Under the pieces are notes generated by a model. It was not told where the DNA came from, did not search any database, and worked only from the letters and a program-made list of their open reading frames with translations. Shown in pieces: positions 42,313-52,443 of a stretch of DNA of 64,000 nucleotides. A program made the translations under genes and the position numbers. The stretch spans positions 206,615 through 270,614 of the forward strand of contig NZ_ONZG01000008.1 in assembly GCF_900302455.1 (NCBI RefSeq). Reading direction: 5' to 3'. The number at the start of each line of letters is the position of its first letter. Positions within the stretch are counted from its first letter, which is position 1. Origin of the DNA: Falsiruegeria mediterranea M17. Lineage in GTDB: Bacteria; Pseudomonadota; Alphaproteobacteria; Rhodobacterales; Rhodobacteraceae.

Positions 42313-43456
42313 GCGAAAAACCTATGTTGGGCTGATCAACAAGCTGCGGTTCTGGGCCGTGCTGTCAACCCTGTGGCTGCTGATCATAGAGGTCACCGGG
42401 GCCGCTGCGCATGAAGTGACGCCCACCATCGGTGATCTGAGCGTTCAGGATGACCAGTTGCGGCTGGAGTTGCGCTTGAACGTCGAGGCCTTTGTAGCCG
42501 GGATCGATCTGGACGGTATGGCGGACACGAATGCATCAGACCTGTCGGAACGCTACGACGAGCTGCGCGAGATGGATTCAGTGACGCTGGAGCGTCTGGT
42601 GCGCGAGTTTGCGCCCATCTGGGTTGCCACGATCTGGGCCGAGGCCGGTGCGCCGATTGTCTGGAACTATGAGGGGATCAGTATTCCCGTGGTCGGCAAT
42701 CCCGAGCTGCCACGCGCGTCCGAGCTTTTGTTGGTTGGGGACTTGCCCGATGGCGCGCGCGCCGTAACGCTGACGTGGCCGGACGGGGCTGGCGCTTTGG
42801 TGCTGCGCCAGCAGGGCGTCGAACAACCCTATACCGGCTATCTGCAAGGAGGGGAGACCAGCCCGCCGATCGCCTTGGACGGAGGTGCCTCGCGCAGCGC
42901 GTGGGAGGCATTTGCGGCCTATGTCCCGGTTGGCTTTGACCACATTCTGCCGCGTGGCACCGATCACATCCTGTTTGTGCTGGGGCTCTTTTTCCTCAGT
43001 GCACGTCTGCGTCCGCTGCTGTGGCAGATCACGGCCTTTACGCTGGCCCACACCGTCACGCTGGCGCTTGGCACGCTGGAAGTGATCACCATCAGCCCCG
43101 CCATTGTCGAGCCTCTCATTGCGCTGTCCATCGTCTTTGTCGCGGTCGAGAACGTCTTTACGCGCGCTCTGAACCCCTGGCGACCTTTAGTGGTCTTTGG
43201 CTTTGGTCTGTTGCATGGACTTGGCTTTGCCAGCGTGTTGGGAGAGTTCGGCCTGCCGCAGGATCAGTTCTTTGCCGCGCTTTTGGGGTTCAACGTCGGG
43301 GTTGAACTGGGGCAGCTGGCGGTCATCGTCGCCGCGTTCCTGACTGTGGGTCTGTGGTTTCGCAACAAATATTGGTACCGAGGCCGGATCGCGATCCCGG
43401 CCTCGATCGTGATTGCCTTGATCGGGGCATACTGGTTCGTCGAACGGGTGGTTTAA
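42311..43456 (+). CDS. HupE/UreJ-family membrane protein
   Basis: A 381-residue protein with an N-terminal signal-like segment (FWAVLSTLWLLIIEVTGAAAHEV), a periplasmic domain of about 180 residues, and a C-terminal membrane domain with about six helices. The HupE/UreJ signature is GFDHILPRGTDHILFVLGLFF near residue 210, with His residues likely to bind metal; a later HGLGFASVL is also typical. The family is linked to nickel or cobalt uptake. It is divergent from the DUF4198 gene with overlapping start codons, and its stop overlaps the stop of the convergent ThiE-like gene (TTAA). Confidence 0.86.
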   Translation: MRKTYVGLINKLRFWAVLSTLWLLIIEVTGAAAHEVTPTIGDLSVQDDQLRLELRLNVEAFVAGIDLDGMADTNASDLSERYDELREMDSVTLERLVREFAPIWVATIWAEAGAPIVWNYEGISIPVVGNPELPRASELLLVGDLPDGARAVTLTWPDGAGALVLRQQGVEQPYTGYLQGGETSPPIALDGGASRSAWEAFAAYVPVGFDHILPRGTDHILFVLGLFFLSARLRPLLWQITAFTLAHTVTLALGTLEVITISPAIVEPLIALSIVFVAVENVFTRALNPWRPLVVFGFGLLHGLGFASVLGEFGLPQDQFFAALLGFNVGVELGQLAVIVAAFLTVGLWFRNKYWYRGRIAIPASIVIALIGAYWFVERVV

Positions 43457-44073
43457 CTCATCGCCGCGATGAGGGTGTTCAGAGCGGCCAGCGGGTCCTC
43501 GGCGCTCCAGATCTCGTCCCCGATGCCAAAGAAATCGGTGCAGGGGGTCAAGGTGCGGATCAACTCGGGCGTCAACCCGCCTTCGGCCACGATCGGTACC
43601 TCGACCACATCGGACCACCATTGAAACAGATCGGTCGCAGCGGTCGTACCGTCCCCCAGGGCAGAGCTCCCCACGGGACCGAAGCTGACGTAATCCACAC
43701 CGGCCTCACCTGCGTTCAATCCGTCATGGCGCGAAGTACCACAGAAACTGCCGACGATGGCATCAGCGCCCAATTCCTTGCGCGCGGCGCGCACCGATTT
43801 GGCGGCATCGGTCAGGTGGACCCCATCCAGGCCAAGGCGTTGCGCCATCAAAACGTGATCCGAAATGACAATGGCGATGTCCCGGGCATGGGCCACTTCG
43901 CGCACTGCATCAGCTGCACGGGCAACGTGATCCTCGTCGGTGCTGGCCAGTGACAGGCGCAGGCAGGCAATCTCGGCCCCGTCGAGAACGCGGGCGAGCG
44001 TGTCGGGGTAGACATCAAGATCCAGGCTTGTTGGCGTGGAAAGATAGATCTGCGGCAGCTCGGGCGTGTCCAT
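43453..44073 (-). CDS. Thiamine-phosphate synthase-like protein
   Basis: A 206-residue TIM-barrel protein of the ThiE/TenI superfamily. It has IVISDHVLMAQRLGLDGVHLTD, the ThiE-like segment for the phosphate site, then VDYVSFGPVG and VVEVPIVAEGGLTPELI. ThiE proper joins the thiazole and pyrimidine parts of thiamine; this variant is shorter at the N-terminus and reads AGEAGVDYVSFGPV where ThiE has A.GADYI..GP. It may be a true ThiE or a related enzyme of unknown substrate. No thiamine genes or TPP riboswitch are nearby. Confidence 0.8.
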   Translation of the reverse strand: MDTPELPQIYLSTPTSLDLDVYPDTLARVLDGAEIACLRLSLASTDEDHVARAADAVREVAHARDIAIVISDHVLMAQRLGLDGVHLTDAAKSVRAARKELGADAIVGSFCGTSRHDGLNAGEAGVDYVSFGPVGSSALGDGTTAATDLFQWWSDVVEVPIVAEGGLTPELIRTLTPCTDFFGIGDEIWSAEDPLAALNTLIAAMS

Positions 44074-44239
44074 GGGCGTTGGTCCTTATCCGTGTTTGGC
44101 GCGGTTTAGCGGATTGCGCGGGGGAAGGAAACTTTGAAGGAAACTTTATTGCCCGCATCTTGCCGCGAAAACAGCGCCGTCTCTTGCCCTGCGGCCCACA
44201 CGGCAGTAGAGCAGGCAGGATTTTTCGAAAGGTGAGACA

Positions 44240-44986
44240 ATGCCAAGCGAGACCGCGCAGCCCTCATTCGTGCTGGTTCGGCCCCAGATGGGGGAAAACA
44301 TTGGTGCCGCCGCGCGGGCGATGTGGAACTTTGGCTTGGACCGGATGCGCATTGTGGGCCCACGTGATGGCTGGCCCAACCCCAAGGCGGTTGCGATGTC
44401 GAGCGGGGCCGGGCGGCTGCTGGACGAGGCGCAGATCTATGACGATCTGGCGGGCGCTTTGTCGGACCGGACATTTGTTTTTGCCACCACTGCACGGCCA
44501 CGTGACCTGACCAAACCGGTTTACAGCCCGGAACATGCGATGAAGATGGCGGCTGAAATGGTTGCGGCTGGCGAACAGGTCGCGGTTCTTTTTGGTCCCG
44601 AACGGGCGGGTTTGGAGAACGATGATATCGCCAAGGCCAATGCCATCATCTCGGTCCCAGTGAACCCGGAATATGCCTCGCTCAACCTGGGCCAATGCGT
44701 GCTGCTGACGGCCTATGAATGGATGCGCCAAGCTGGCGACGTGACCCATGTGTCCGAGGTGCCGGGCAACAAGGGCGATTGGGCCACCGGTGTCGAGATC
44801 GAGAAACTGGTCGATCATTACGAAGAGCGGCTGGAGGAGGCCGGGTTCTTTTATCCCGCTGCCAAGGCCGACAACATGAAGCTGAACCTGCGCAACCTCT
44901 GGAGCCGCATGCGCCTGACCCGCGCGGACGTGCAGCTGCTCCATGGGATCATGCGGCAAATGGTGCGCTGGAAAGAACGCGGCTAG
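44240..44986 (+). CDS. trmJ: TrmJ-like tRNA/rRNA 2'-O-methyltransferase (SPOUT family)
   Basis: A 248-residue SPOUT methyltransferase that transfers a methyl group from S-adenosylmethionine to ribose 2'-OH of tRNA (position 32 in the E. coli TrmJ family). Motifs: FVLVRPQMGENIGAAARAM at the N-terminus, VLFGPERAGLENDDIA and NPEYASLNLGQCVLL, which form the knotted SAM site. It starts at 44240 after AAAGG. The 166 bases upstream hold a short imperfect repeat (GAAGGAAACTTT region) and no other gene. ctaA follows 60 bases later on the same strand. Confidence 0.9.
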   Translation: MPSETAQPSFVLVRPQMGENIGAAARAMWNFGLDRMRIVGPRDGWPNPKAVAMSSGAGRLLDEAQIYDDLAGALSDRTFVFATTARPRDLTKPVYSPEHAMKMAAEMVAAGEQVAVLFGPERAGLENDDIAKANAIISVPVNPEYASLNLGQCVLLTAYEWMRQAGDVTHVSEVPGNKGDWATGVEIEKLVDHYEERLEEAGFFYPAAKADNMKLNLRNLWSRMRLTRADVQLLHGIMRQMVRWKERG

Positions 44987-45046
44987 AACTGGACGCCGAG
45001 GGGCCTCCGACATAGCTTGCCCAACAAGACAACACCCGAGGTAGCG

Positions 45047-46192
45047 ATGAGCCAGAAGCGCAATATCTTTGAGGAGGTCTCGGACGAGGCCCGCGACGAG
45101 CAGACCGTGCAGCCCGGCATGATTGACCGGGGCCGCGGCGGCGCGCGCAAGGCGATCCGGGCGTGGTTGATGGTGCTCTTTGGGCTCGTGGTGGCGATGA
45201 TCGTTGTGGGTGGGCTGACGCGGCTGACCGACAGCGGGTTGTCGATCACCGAATGGCGCCCCGTGACCGGGGCGCTGCCACCGATGTCCGAGGCCGAATG
45301 GCAGTCGGAGTTCGACAAATACAAGCAAATCGACCAATGGCGTATTCAGAACCAGTGGATGGAACTGGCTGATTTCAAAGAAATTTACTGGTGGGAATGG
45401 GGGCATCGCCAACTTGGGCGTCTGATCGGTGTCGTTTGGGCTTTGGGCTTTTTCGGGTTCATGGCCGCGCGCAAGATCCCAACCGGTTGGACCGGACGGT
45501 TGTTCCTGTTGGGTGTTCTGGGCGGCGCTCAGGGCGCAATCGGTTGGTGGATGGTGGCGTCCGGCGTGACGCAGGGCGAGGGGATGACCGCGGTTGCGAG
45601 CTATCGCTTGGCGACGCATCTGGGGCTGGCCTTTGTGATCCTGGGCTTCATCGCCTGGTACGCTTACATGCTAGGCCGCGACGAGCGTGACTTGATGCAG
45701 GCGCGGCGTGCGAAAGAGGCCAAGTTGTTTTCGCTGTCTACCGGGTTGATGCATTTTGCCTTTTTGCAGATCTTAATCGGTGCTTTTGTCGCGGGCATCG
45801 ACGCGGGCCGGTCGTTCACAGACTGGCCGCTGATCGGCGGGCAGCTGTTGCCGCCTGACATGTCGGTTCTGGACCCATGGTGGCGCAACCTGTTCGAAAG
45901 CCCCGGTCTGGTGCAGTTCATCCATCGCTGTGCGGGCTATCTGCTCTTTGCATTTGGCGTCGTCGTCTGGATGCGAGGCCGTCAGAGCGCCCATCCCCAA
46001 ACGCGCTTTGCCTTTAACGCGGTCTTTGCGGCCCTGTCGCTGCAAGTCGTTCTGGGCATCACCACCGTTGTTTACGCCGCGCCGTGGCACATCGCGATTG
46101 TGCACCAACTGCTGGCTGTGATCCTTTGGGCGCTGATCCTGCGCGCCCGCTTCCTGAGCGCTTACCCAGTTGCAACATCTGTTCGAGGATAA
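45047..46192 (+). CDS. ctaA: Heme A synthase
   Basis: Inner-membrane enzyme that oxidises the heme O methyl group to make heme A for cytochrome c oxidase. 381 residues with about eight helices. Heme-ligand His regions are WEWGHRQLGRLIG, YRLATHLGLAF, FIHRCAGYLL and IVHQLLAV, and LTRLTDSGLSITEWRPVTG after the first helix is the family signature. The start is the ATG at 45047 (MSQKRNIFEEVSDEARDE); an upstream in-frame codon at 45017 lacks a ribosome binding site. The carboxypeptidase gene begins seven bases after its stop. Confidence 0.94.
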   Translation: MSQKRNIFEEVSDEARDEQTVQPGMIDRGRGGARKAIRAWLMVLFGLVVAMIVVGGLTRLTDSGLSITEWRPVTGALPPMSEAEWQSEFDKYKQIDQWRIQNQWMELADFKEIYWWEWGHRQLGRLIGVVWALGFFGFMAARKIPTGWTGRLFLLGVLGGAQGAIGWWMVASGVTQGEGMTAVASYRLATHLGLAFVILGFIAWYAYMLGRDERDLMQARRAKEAKLFSLSTGLMHFAFLQILIGAFVAGIDAGRSFTDWPLIGGQLLPPDMSVLDPWWRNLFESPGLVQFIHRCAGYLLFAFGVVVWMRGRQSAHPQTRFAFNAVFAALSLQVVLGITTVVYAAPWHIAIVHQLLAVILWALILRARFLSAYPVATSVRG

Positions 46193-46198
46193 TCACAT

Positions 46199-47668
46199 AT
46201 GACTGCTTTTGACCAATTGATGGCCTTTCAACGCGACACCTCTGCCCTGGGGCAGATCGCCGGGCGTCTGGGCTGGGATCAAGAAACAGTCATGCCCAGG
46301 GGGGCTGCGGGTCAACGCGGCCAGGAAATGGCTGCGATCGAGGCCGTTCTTCACGCGCGTAAATCCGATCCTCGCGTAGCGGACTGGTTGGAGGCCGCCG
46401 AGGCCCCGGACGAGGCGGGAACTGCGCAGTTGCGCGAGATCCGACGGGCGTATGAGCGTGCTCAGAAAGTGCCTGCCGATCTGGCCAAAAAGCTGGCGCA
46501 GGTGACGTCCGAGGCGCAAGGAAAATGGGCCCAAGCCCGCGCCGATGAAGATGTGGCTGCCTTTCTGCCGGTTCTAGAAGAGGTGGTGGCGCTGAGGCGC
46601 GAAGAAGGGGCGGCCCTGGCCAATGGCGGTGACATCTATGACGCGATGGTCGAGGATTATGAGCCTTACACCACCAGCGACGAGATCGCCGCGATCTTTG
46701 ACGCCATGCGCCCCCGCCTGGTGGCCCTGCGCGCCGCCATTCTGGACCAGCCAATGCCCAAGGGCGTCAGCGGTACTTTTGATGAGGCCACGCAAATGCA
46801 ACTGTCGGAAAAGCTGGCGCAGGCGTTTGGCTATGACATGAGCCGGGGTCGTGTGGACAAGGCGGTGCACCCGTTCAGCTCGGGCAGTGGGTCCGACGTG
46901 CGCATCACCACGCGCACCAGCCCCACCGACCCGTTCAACTGTTTCTATTCCACCATTCATGAGGTCGGCCACGCCGCCTATGAGCAAGGCATCGACCAGT
47001 CATTTCAACTCACCCCGCTGGGACGTGGCGTTTCGATGGGGGTGCATGAAAGCCAAAGCCGGATCTATGAAAACCAGCTTGGCCGCTCGCGCGCCTTTAC
47101 CGGCTGGCTGTTTGAACAGATGAAAGACGCATTTGGCGACTTTGGCTTGCACACGCCGGATGAATTCTATGCCGCCGTCAACAGGGTCCAGAACGGCTAT
47201 ATCCGGACCGAAGCTGATGAGGTGCAGTACAACCTGCATATCATGCTGCGGTTTGATCTGGAACGCGCCTTGATGCGTGGCGATCTGAAGGTGGCGGACA
47301 TCGAAGCCGCCTGGAATGATCGCTTCAAGGCGGATTTCGGCTATGACGTCGACCGGCCTTCGAATGGGTGCTTGCAGGATGTGCATTGGTCGGTTGGCCT
47401 GTTTGGGTACTTCCCAACCTATTCGCTTGGCAACGTCTATGCGGGCTGCCTTTACGAGGCGCTGCGCGACGCCGTTCCAAATCTGGACGACCAACTGGCC
47501 CAAGGCGACACATCAGGGGCTACGGGTTGGCTGCGCGAAAACCTGCAGCGTCACGGCAGCCTCTATGCGCCGCGCGACGTGATCGAGCAGGCCAGTGGAA
47601 AGGCCCCCGGACCAGATGCGTTGCTGGGCTACGTCGAACGGAAATTTGGCGGTATCTACAGGCTGTAA
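46199..47668 (+). CDS. Metallocarboxypeptidase, M32 (Taq) family
   Basis: A 489-residue cytoplasmic zinc carboxypeptidase of family M32. The zinc motif HEVGH is in STIHEVGHAAYEQGI, followed by the typical HESQSRIYEN that gives the third ligand. Earlier regions (RLGWDQETVMPRGA near residue 21) and later SVGLFGYFPTYSLGN also fit the family. It removes C-terminal residues from peptides. Gene length is normal. Probably cotranscribed with ctaA. Confidence 0.93.
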   Translation: MTAFDQLMAFQRDTSALGQIAGRLGWDQETVMPRGAAGQRGQEMAAIEAVLHARKSDPRVADWLEAAEAPDEAGTAQLREIRRAYERAQKVPADLAKKLAQVTSEAQGKWAQARADEDVAAFLPVLEEVVALRREEGAALANGGDIYDAMVEDYEPYTTSDEIAAIFDAMRPRLVALRAAILDQPMPKGVSGTFDEATQMQLSEKLAQAFGYDMSRGRVDKAVHPFSSGSGSDVRITTRTSPTDPFNCFYSTIHEVGHAAYEQGIDQSFQLTPLGRGVSMGVHESQSRIYENQLGRSRAFTGWLFEQMKDAFGDFGLHTPDEFYAAVNRVQNGYIRTEADEVQYNLHIMLRFDLERALMRGDLKVADIEAAWNDRFKADFGYDVDRPSNGCLQDVHWSVGLFGYFPTYSLGNVYAGCLYEALRDAVPNLDDQLAQGDTSGATGWLRENLQRHGSLYAPRDVIEQASGKAPGPDALLGYVERKFGGIYRL

Positions 47669-47747
47669 CGTCGAAAACGGGTCTCAATCGTGCCCCAATG
47701 ATGTGCTTGTCTGCGCTGGATCCTAAACGGAACAGCCGCAGGCAATC

Positions 47748-48947
47748 ATGGGCCACGCGATAGATAGATTTGAGGCACAAACCCTGTTCCGGCTCGACAC
47801 GGGCCGGGCGTTCGATCATATTCTCCCGATTTTCGAACGAGTGCATGCCGCCGATGATGATGCCGGGGTGCATCTGAGCTGGCCTTGGCTGCGGAGCTTG
47901 TTTCATGATTACCCTGGCCGCTGTCGGATCTATGCCTTGTCGCTAACGGGCAGGATCTGGGATGCGCGTGCCTTTCTTCCCCTGCGTCGCGATCTGCATT
48001 GGAGTGAGACGCGGCAGGAATTTGTCACCCGTTACGCCGCCATGGGAATGCTCAACATCGCGGATTACACCGGCTTTGTGTGTTCCGATGACGCGGTGAT
48101 CGGTGGCTTTGCACAGGCCCTTCTATCCGAACCCTGGGCGCGTTTGTCGTTGAGGTTCGAGGCCACCGGCCGCCGTGCGCGCAGCTTTGCAGCGGGTTTC
48201 GATCCGGCGGAGGTCGCTGTCAAATGGTCGGGTGGCCGGTCCTCCAACGGCACCATTGACAATCTGTTGTGCCCGCGGATTGCGGTGCCCGACACGCCCG
48301 AGGGTTACATTGCGCAACTGAGCAAGAAGATGCGCAAGAAGTACCGCCGCGCCCAATGGCAGGCCGACGCCATGGCGGCCAAGATGCACCTCTCTGCGCC
48401 GCATCAGCAGGCCGCGCATCTGGACCTGATCCTGTAGCGTTGGTCAAAGTTCTGGAACGGAAAGAAACCTGCCTAGGGAATAGCCCGACTAAGGACGCGG
48501 TATCATCAGCATCTAACCCGTGCCATGCAGATGGGAAACCTGCAGCTGATCACCCTGTGGGCCGGGGATCGTTTCCTCGGCGGAACCGCCAATTTGATCG
48601 ACCGCCAATTGGCGGTCCTCCACAGCGTTGCCGAAGGGCGTGATGATGATGCAGGTGTGGACGTTGGTATCCTTTTGAGTGTCGAGATGGTGTCGCGTGC
48701 CGCCCAAATGAGGGTGTCGTGGGTTGACCTGGATCACGGCGACTACGATTACAAATATCGCTTGGGTGCTCAGGACCGCAGCGTAAGCTACCTGACCCTG
48801 CGACGCCGTAGCCGATCTCGGGCCATGCAATTTGATCCGGCCATGGCACCCTTTGCGGTCAAAGCCACGCGAGAGTTCATTCGTGCCCAAGACCCGGACA
48901 AGGCGCGCACGGCGATGGCGCAATTGCGGCGACACGCTCTGGAATAA
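47748..48947 (+). pseudogene. GNAT (BioF2/CelD-like) acetyltransferase interrupted by two in-frame TAG codons
   Basis: One frame runs from an ATG at 47748 to a TAA at 48947 (about 399 codons) with only two stops, both TAG, at 48435 and 48474 (codons 230 and 243). The protein pattern goes through them: before are GYIAQLSKKMRKKYRRAQW and HLDLIL, between is RWSKFWNGKKPA, after is GIARLRTRYHQHLTRAMQ then LWAGDRFLGGTANLID. The second half is like the C-terminal GNAT fold of CelD/BioF2-like acetyltransferases. Each TAG could come from CAG (Gln) by one C-to-T change. It is most likely a pseudogene; suppression or read-through is an unproven alternative. Confidence 0.75.
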
Positions 48948-49122
48948 CAACTTTCCTGCAACGAGATGCCTGCGTTCCGCGGTGCCGCGCCGAGCGACAA
49001 GCGAGGCGCCCGGCCCAACGGGAGGAGGTGTCCCGTCTGGGGCACCGTCGACGGGCGGGAGCACCCCGTTCAACTGTGAAATCAACCACTCTGTGGGGGT
49101 AGGTGTCTCCTACAAAGCAAAG

Positions 49123-49153
49123 AACCCGCCCTTGCAATGTACAGGGGCGGGTT
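49123..49153 (-). terminator. Terminator of gyrA
   Basis: Inverted repeat AACCCGCCC ... GGGCGGGTT with a 13-base loop, 23 bases beyond the gyrA stop. On the minus strand it is followed by TTCTTTGCTTTG. It lies in the 229-base gap between gyrA and the broken acetyltransferase; the rest of that gap shows no gene. Confidence 0.75.
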
Positions 49154-49176
49154 CAACTCTATCGGTAACGGACGGT

Positions 49177-51906
49177 TCAGGCCTCGCCGTCGTCCTCATC
49201 ACCTTGATCCGCGATCCAGGCCACGCTTACCACGCTTTCGCCCTTGCCGGTGTTGAACACCTTGACGCCACCGGCGCTTCGGGACCGGAAAGAGATGCCG
49301 TCAACGGGCACCCGGATCGACTGGCCTTTGGATGTCGCCAGCATGATCTGGTCGTCGATCTCGACCGGGAAGGACGCGATCAGCTCGCCGCCGCGCATCG
49401 CCTTGTCCATCGCCGCAACACCCATGCCACCACGGCCCCGGACGGGGTAATCATGGCTGGAGCTGAGCTTGCCCGAGCCGCCTTCTGTGATGGTCAGGAT
49501 CAGGTTTTCAGCTGCCGACATTTCGGCATAACGCTCCTGGCTGATTGTGGCCATGGCATTGCCTTCCTCATCCGAACCTTCAGCATCGTCGGCCAGTCCG
49601 GCCACGGCACGGCGCATCTTCAGGTAGGCGGCCCGCTCGTCCGAGGTCGCCTCGAAGTGACGGATCACCGACATCGACACAACGTAGTCATCCCCGTTCA
49701 GCTTGATGCCACGCACACCGGTCGACTTGCGGCCCTTGAACACGCGCACATCGGTGGTCTGGAACCGGATCGCGCGGCCTGAGTTGGTGACCAGCATCAC
49801 ATCGTCATCTTCGGAACAGATGCGCGCGTTGACCAGTTCGACCTCTTCGGGCAGGTCCATGGCAATCTTGCCGTTGCGTTTGACGTTGGTGAAATCACTC
49901 AGCGCATTACGGCGCACGTCACCGGCGCTGGTGGCAAAGAAGATCTGCAGGTTCTCCCACTCATCCTCGGGCACATCGACCGGCATGATCGCCGCGATGG
50001 AGACACCCGTGGGGATCGGCAGGATGTTGACGATGGCCTTGCCCTTGCCGGTGCGTCCCGATTGGGGCAGGCGCCATGTCTTGAGCTTGTAGACCATACC
50101 CTCAGTGGTGAAGAACAAAAGCTGCGTGTGGGTGTTCGCAACAAAGAGCGTGGTGACTACATCCTCTTCCTTGGTCTGCATCCCCGACAGCCCCTTGCCA
50201 CCGCGTTTTTGCGCGCGGAAATCGGCCAGCGGGGTCCGTTTGATGTACCCGCCCGAGGTCACGGTCACGACCATGTCCTCACGCTCGATCAGGTCCTCGT
50301 CTTCCATGTCACCGGACCAGTCGACGATTTCGGTACGACGATCGACAGCAAATTTCTCGCGGACTTCGCGCAGTTCATCGCCGATGATCGACATGATCCG
50401 CTCGCGCGACGACAGAATATCCAGGTATTCCTGAATCTTGGCAGCCAGTTCTTCCAGCTCGTCGGTGACCTCTTTGACGCCGATTTGCGTCAGGCGCTGA
50501 AGGCGCAGCTCCAAAATGGCGCGGGCCTGAACCTCGGTCAGGTTGTAGGTGCCATCGTCGTTCATTTTCGACAGCGGATCATCGATCAGGCGCAGATAGC
50601 TTTCGATCTCGGCCGCAGGCCAGCGGCGGGTCATCAACTTTTCACGCGCCTCGGCTGCGTCAGCCGAGCTGCGGATGGTGGCGACGACTTCGTCCACGTT
50701 GGATACGGCGACAGCCAAACCACACAGGATGTGGCTGCGTTCGCGCGCCTTGCGCAAATCATAGGCGGTGCGACGGGCCACGACATCCTCGCGGAAGTCG
50801 ATGAACGAGGTCAGGAACCGGCGCAGGGTCAATTGCTCGGGGCGTCCGCCGTTCAGCGCCAGCATGTTGCAGCCAAAGGAGGTTTGCATCGGCGAGAAGC
50901 GATAGAGTTGGTTCAGTACTACTTCGGGCGTTGCATCGCGTTTCAGTTCGACCACCACGCGCACACCGTTGCGATCGGATTCGTCCTGCACATGCGACAC
51001 GCCTTCGATGCGCTTTTCACGCACCGCTTCGGCGATCTTTTCGATCATCGAGGCCTTGTTCACCTGATAGGGGATCTCGTCGACGACGATAGCATAGCGG
51101 TCGCGGCGGATCTCTTCGACACGGGTCTTGGCGCGGATAATGACGCTGCCGCGCCCTTCGAGATACGCTTTACGCGCACCTGACCGGCCCAGCATGACGC
51201 CACCAGTGGGGAAGTCGGGGCCAGGGATATAATCGATCAGCTGTTCGGACGTCAGGTCCGGGTCATCGATCAGGGCCAGCGTGGCATCGACGACCTCGCC
51301 CAGGTTGTGGGGCGGGATGTTGGTGGCCATGCCCACGGCAATACCACCGGCGCCATTGACCAGCATGTTGGGGAACCGGGCGGGCAGGACCGTCGGTTCC
51401 TTGTCCTTGCCATCATAGTTGTCCTGGAAATCGACCGTCTCTTTTTCGATATCGGCCAGCAGCGCCGCGGCGGGTTTGTCCATGCGCACTTCGGTGTAAC
51501 GCATCGCCGCCGGATTATCGCCGTCCATCGAGCCAAAGTTGCCCTGACCATCGAGAAGAGGTAGCGACATCGAGAAATCTTGCGCCATCCGCACAAGCGC
51601 GTCGTAGATCGCGCTGTCCCCGTGGGGGTGGTATTTACCCATTACATCGCCGACCGGACGCGCCGACTTGCGATAGGACTTGTCGTGGGTGTTTCCAGTC
51701 TCGTGCATCGCGTAAAGGATGCGTCGGTGCACCGGTTTCAGACCGTCGCGCAGGTCGGGAATGGCCCGAGAAACGATCACCGACATCGCATAGTCGAGAT
51801 ACGAGGTCTTCATCTCGGATTCGATGGATACCGTCGGCCCGTCGTACACGGGGCGCTCAGGTGGGGTTTCGTCCATGTTTTCAGGAGTTTCTGGCGTATC
51901 GCTCAC
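49177..51906 (-). CDS. gyrA: DNA gyrase subunit A
   Basis: Type II topoisomerase subunit that cuts and rejoins DNA to add negative supercoils. 909 residues. The catalytic Tyr is Tyr137 in [10 protein letters not shown]. The quinolone region reads [19 protein letters not shown] with Ser98 and Asp102, equal to E. coli Ser83 and Asp87, so it has no classic resistance substitution. The C-terminal wing contains the GyrA box as [10 protein letters not shown]. The start is GTG at 51906 ([13 protein letters not shown]), in frame with an ATG ten codons later. 192 bases upstream separate it from the divergent usg gene. Confidence 0.96.
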   Translation of the reverse strand: MSDTPETPENMDETPPERPVYDGPTVSIESEMKTSYLDYAMSVIVSRAIPDLRDGLKPVHRRILYAMHETGNTHDKSYRKSARPVGDVMGKYHPHGDSAIYDALVRMAQDFSMSLPLLDGQGNFGSMDGDNPAAMRYTEVRMDKPAAALLADIEKETVDFQDNYDGKDKEPTVLPARFPNMLVNGAGGIAVGMATNIPPHNLGEVVDATLALIDDPDLTSEQLIDYIPGPDFPTGGVMLGRSGARKAYLEGRGSVIIRAKTRVEEIRRDRYAIVVDEIPYQVNKASMIEKIAEAVREKRIEGVSHVQDESDRNGVRVVVELKRDATPEVVLNQLYRFSPMQTSFGCNMLALNGGRPEQLTLRRFLTSFIDFREDVVARRTAYDLRKARERSHILCGLAVAVSNVDEVVATIRSSADAAEAREKLMTRRWPAAEIESYLRLIDDPLSKMNDDGTYNLTEVQARAILELRLQRLTQIGVKEVTDELEELAAKIQEYLDILSSRERIMSIIGDELREVREKFAVDRRTEIVDWSGDMEDEDLIEREDMVVTVTSGGYIKRTPLADFRAQKRGGKGLSGMQTKEEDVVTTLFVANTHTQLLFFTTEGMVYKLKTWRLPQSGRTGKGKAIVNILPIPTGVSIAAIMPVDVPEDEWENLQIFFATSAGDVRRNALSDFTNVKRNGKIAMDLPEEVELVNARICSEDDDVMLVTNSGRAIRFQTTDVRVFKGRKSTGVRGIKLNGDDYVVSMSVIRHFEATSDERAAYLKMRRAVAGLADDAEGSDEEGNAMATISQERYAEMSAAENLILTITEGGSGKLSSSHDYPVRGRGGMGVAAMDKAMRGGELIASFPVEIDDQIMLATSKGQSIRVPVDGISFRSRSAGGVKVFNTGKGESVVSVAWIADQGDEDDGEA

Positions 51907-52098
51907 GTATGCTGCCCGATCTTTGTCCAGGGTCTATATATTGTGGATGCACCTTATCAGAAGGGGCATATGGGGTGCAAGCAAGCTGCTCACCGGATTG
52001 TCAGAAATCCGTCACGAAACGATAACGCATTGTTTTTGGACGCCATTAACCATTCCTGTGCTAGGGTGAAGAGACCGAACCAGAAATGGAGGTCAAGA

Positions 52099-52368
52099 AT
52101 GGAGCAGAGCGAAACAGAACTGATGCTCAAAGGGTATGGGCTGACGACAGCGGAATTTTTCTATCACATGCCCGATTACATACACGTCCTGAATACATTC
52201 GTCTGGCAGGACTACGATCTGGCACCGGACCACCCGAAACTGTTCAAATTTGTCGAATTCTGGCAGCGCGAGATCGAAGGCCCGCTGCATTCCGTGCGCT
52301 TCACCCACCGCAAAATGATTTCTCCGGGAGAATGGCGCAATGTCGTTGGAGAGTTTCGGTTGAATTGA
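52099..52368 (+). CDS. Usg family small protein
   Basis: An 89-residue protein: MEQSETELMLKGYGLTTAEF at the start, HMPDYIHVLNTFVWQDYDLA in the middle and WREIEGPL-like HSVRFTHRKMISPGEWRNV near the end. This matches the alphaproteobacterial Usg family, whose role is unknown (named from a gene upstream of a semialdehyde dehydrogenase elsewhere). The ATG at 52099 follows GGAGGTCAAGA, a good ribosome binding site; the frame is open far upstream but antisense to gyrA there. 75 bases separate it from the SYLF gene. Confidence 0.85.
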   Translation: MEQSETELMLKGYGLTTAEFFYHMPDYIHVLNTFVWQDYDLAPDHPKLFKFVEFWQREIEGPLHSVRFTHRKMISPGEWRNVVGEFRLN

Positions 52369-52443
52369 TCGGCGACAAGCCAAGATTGTTTTGATCAAAG
52401 TATCGGGGCATAGTCCAATCGCGCTTTGGGTTGGGGGGTAGCC

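Noticed and set aside
44120..44150. Short tandem repeat GAAGGAAACTTT upstream of trmJ
   Set aside because: Only two copies of about 11 bases; could be chance or a minor site.
44264..45619. 451-codon minus-strand frame spanning trmJ and ctaA
   Set aside because: Crosses two real plus-strand genes and an intergenic gap; sequence is Pro/His/Arg-rich without motifs.
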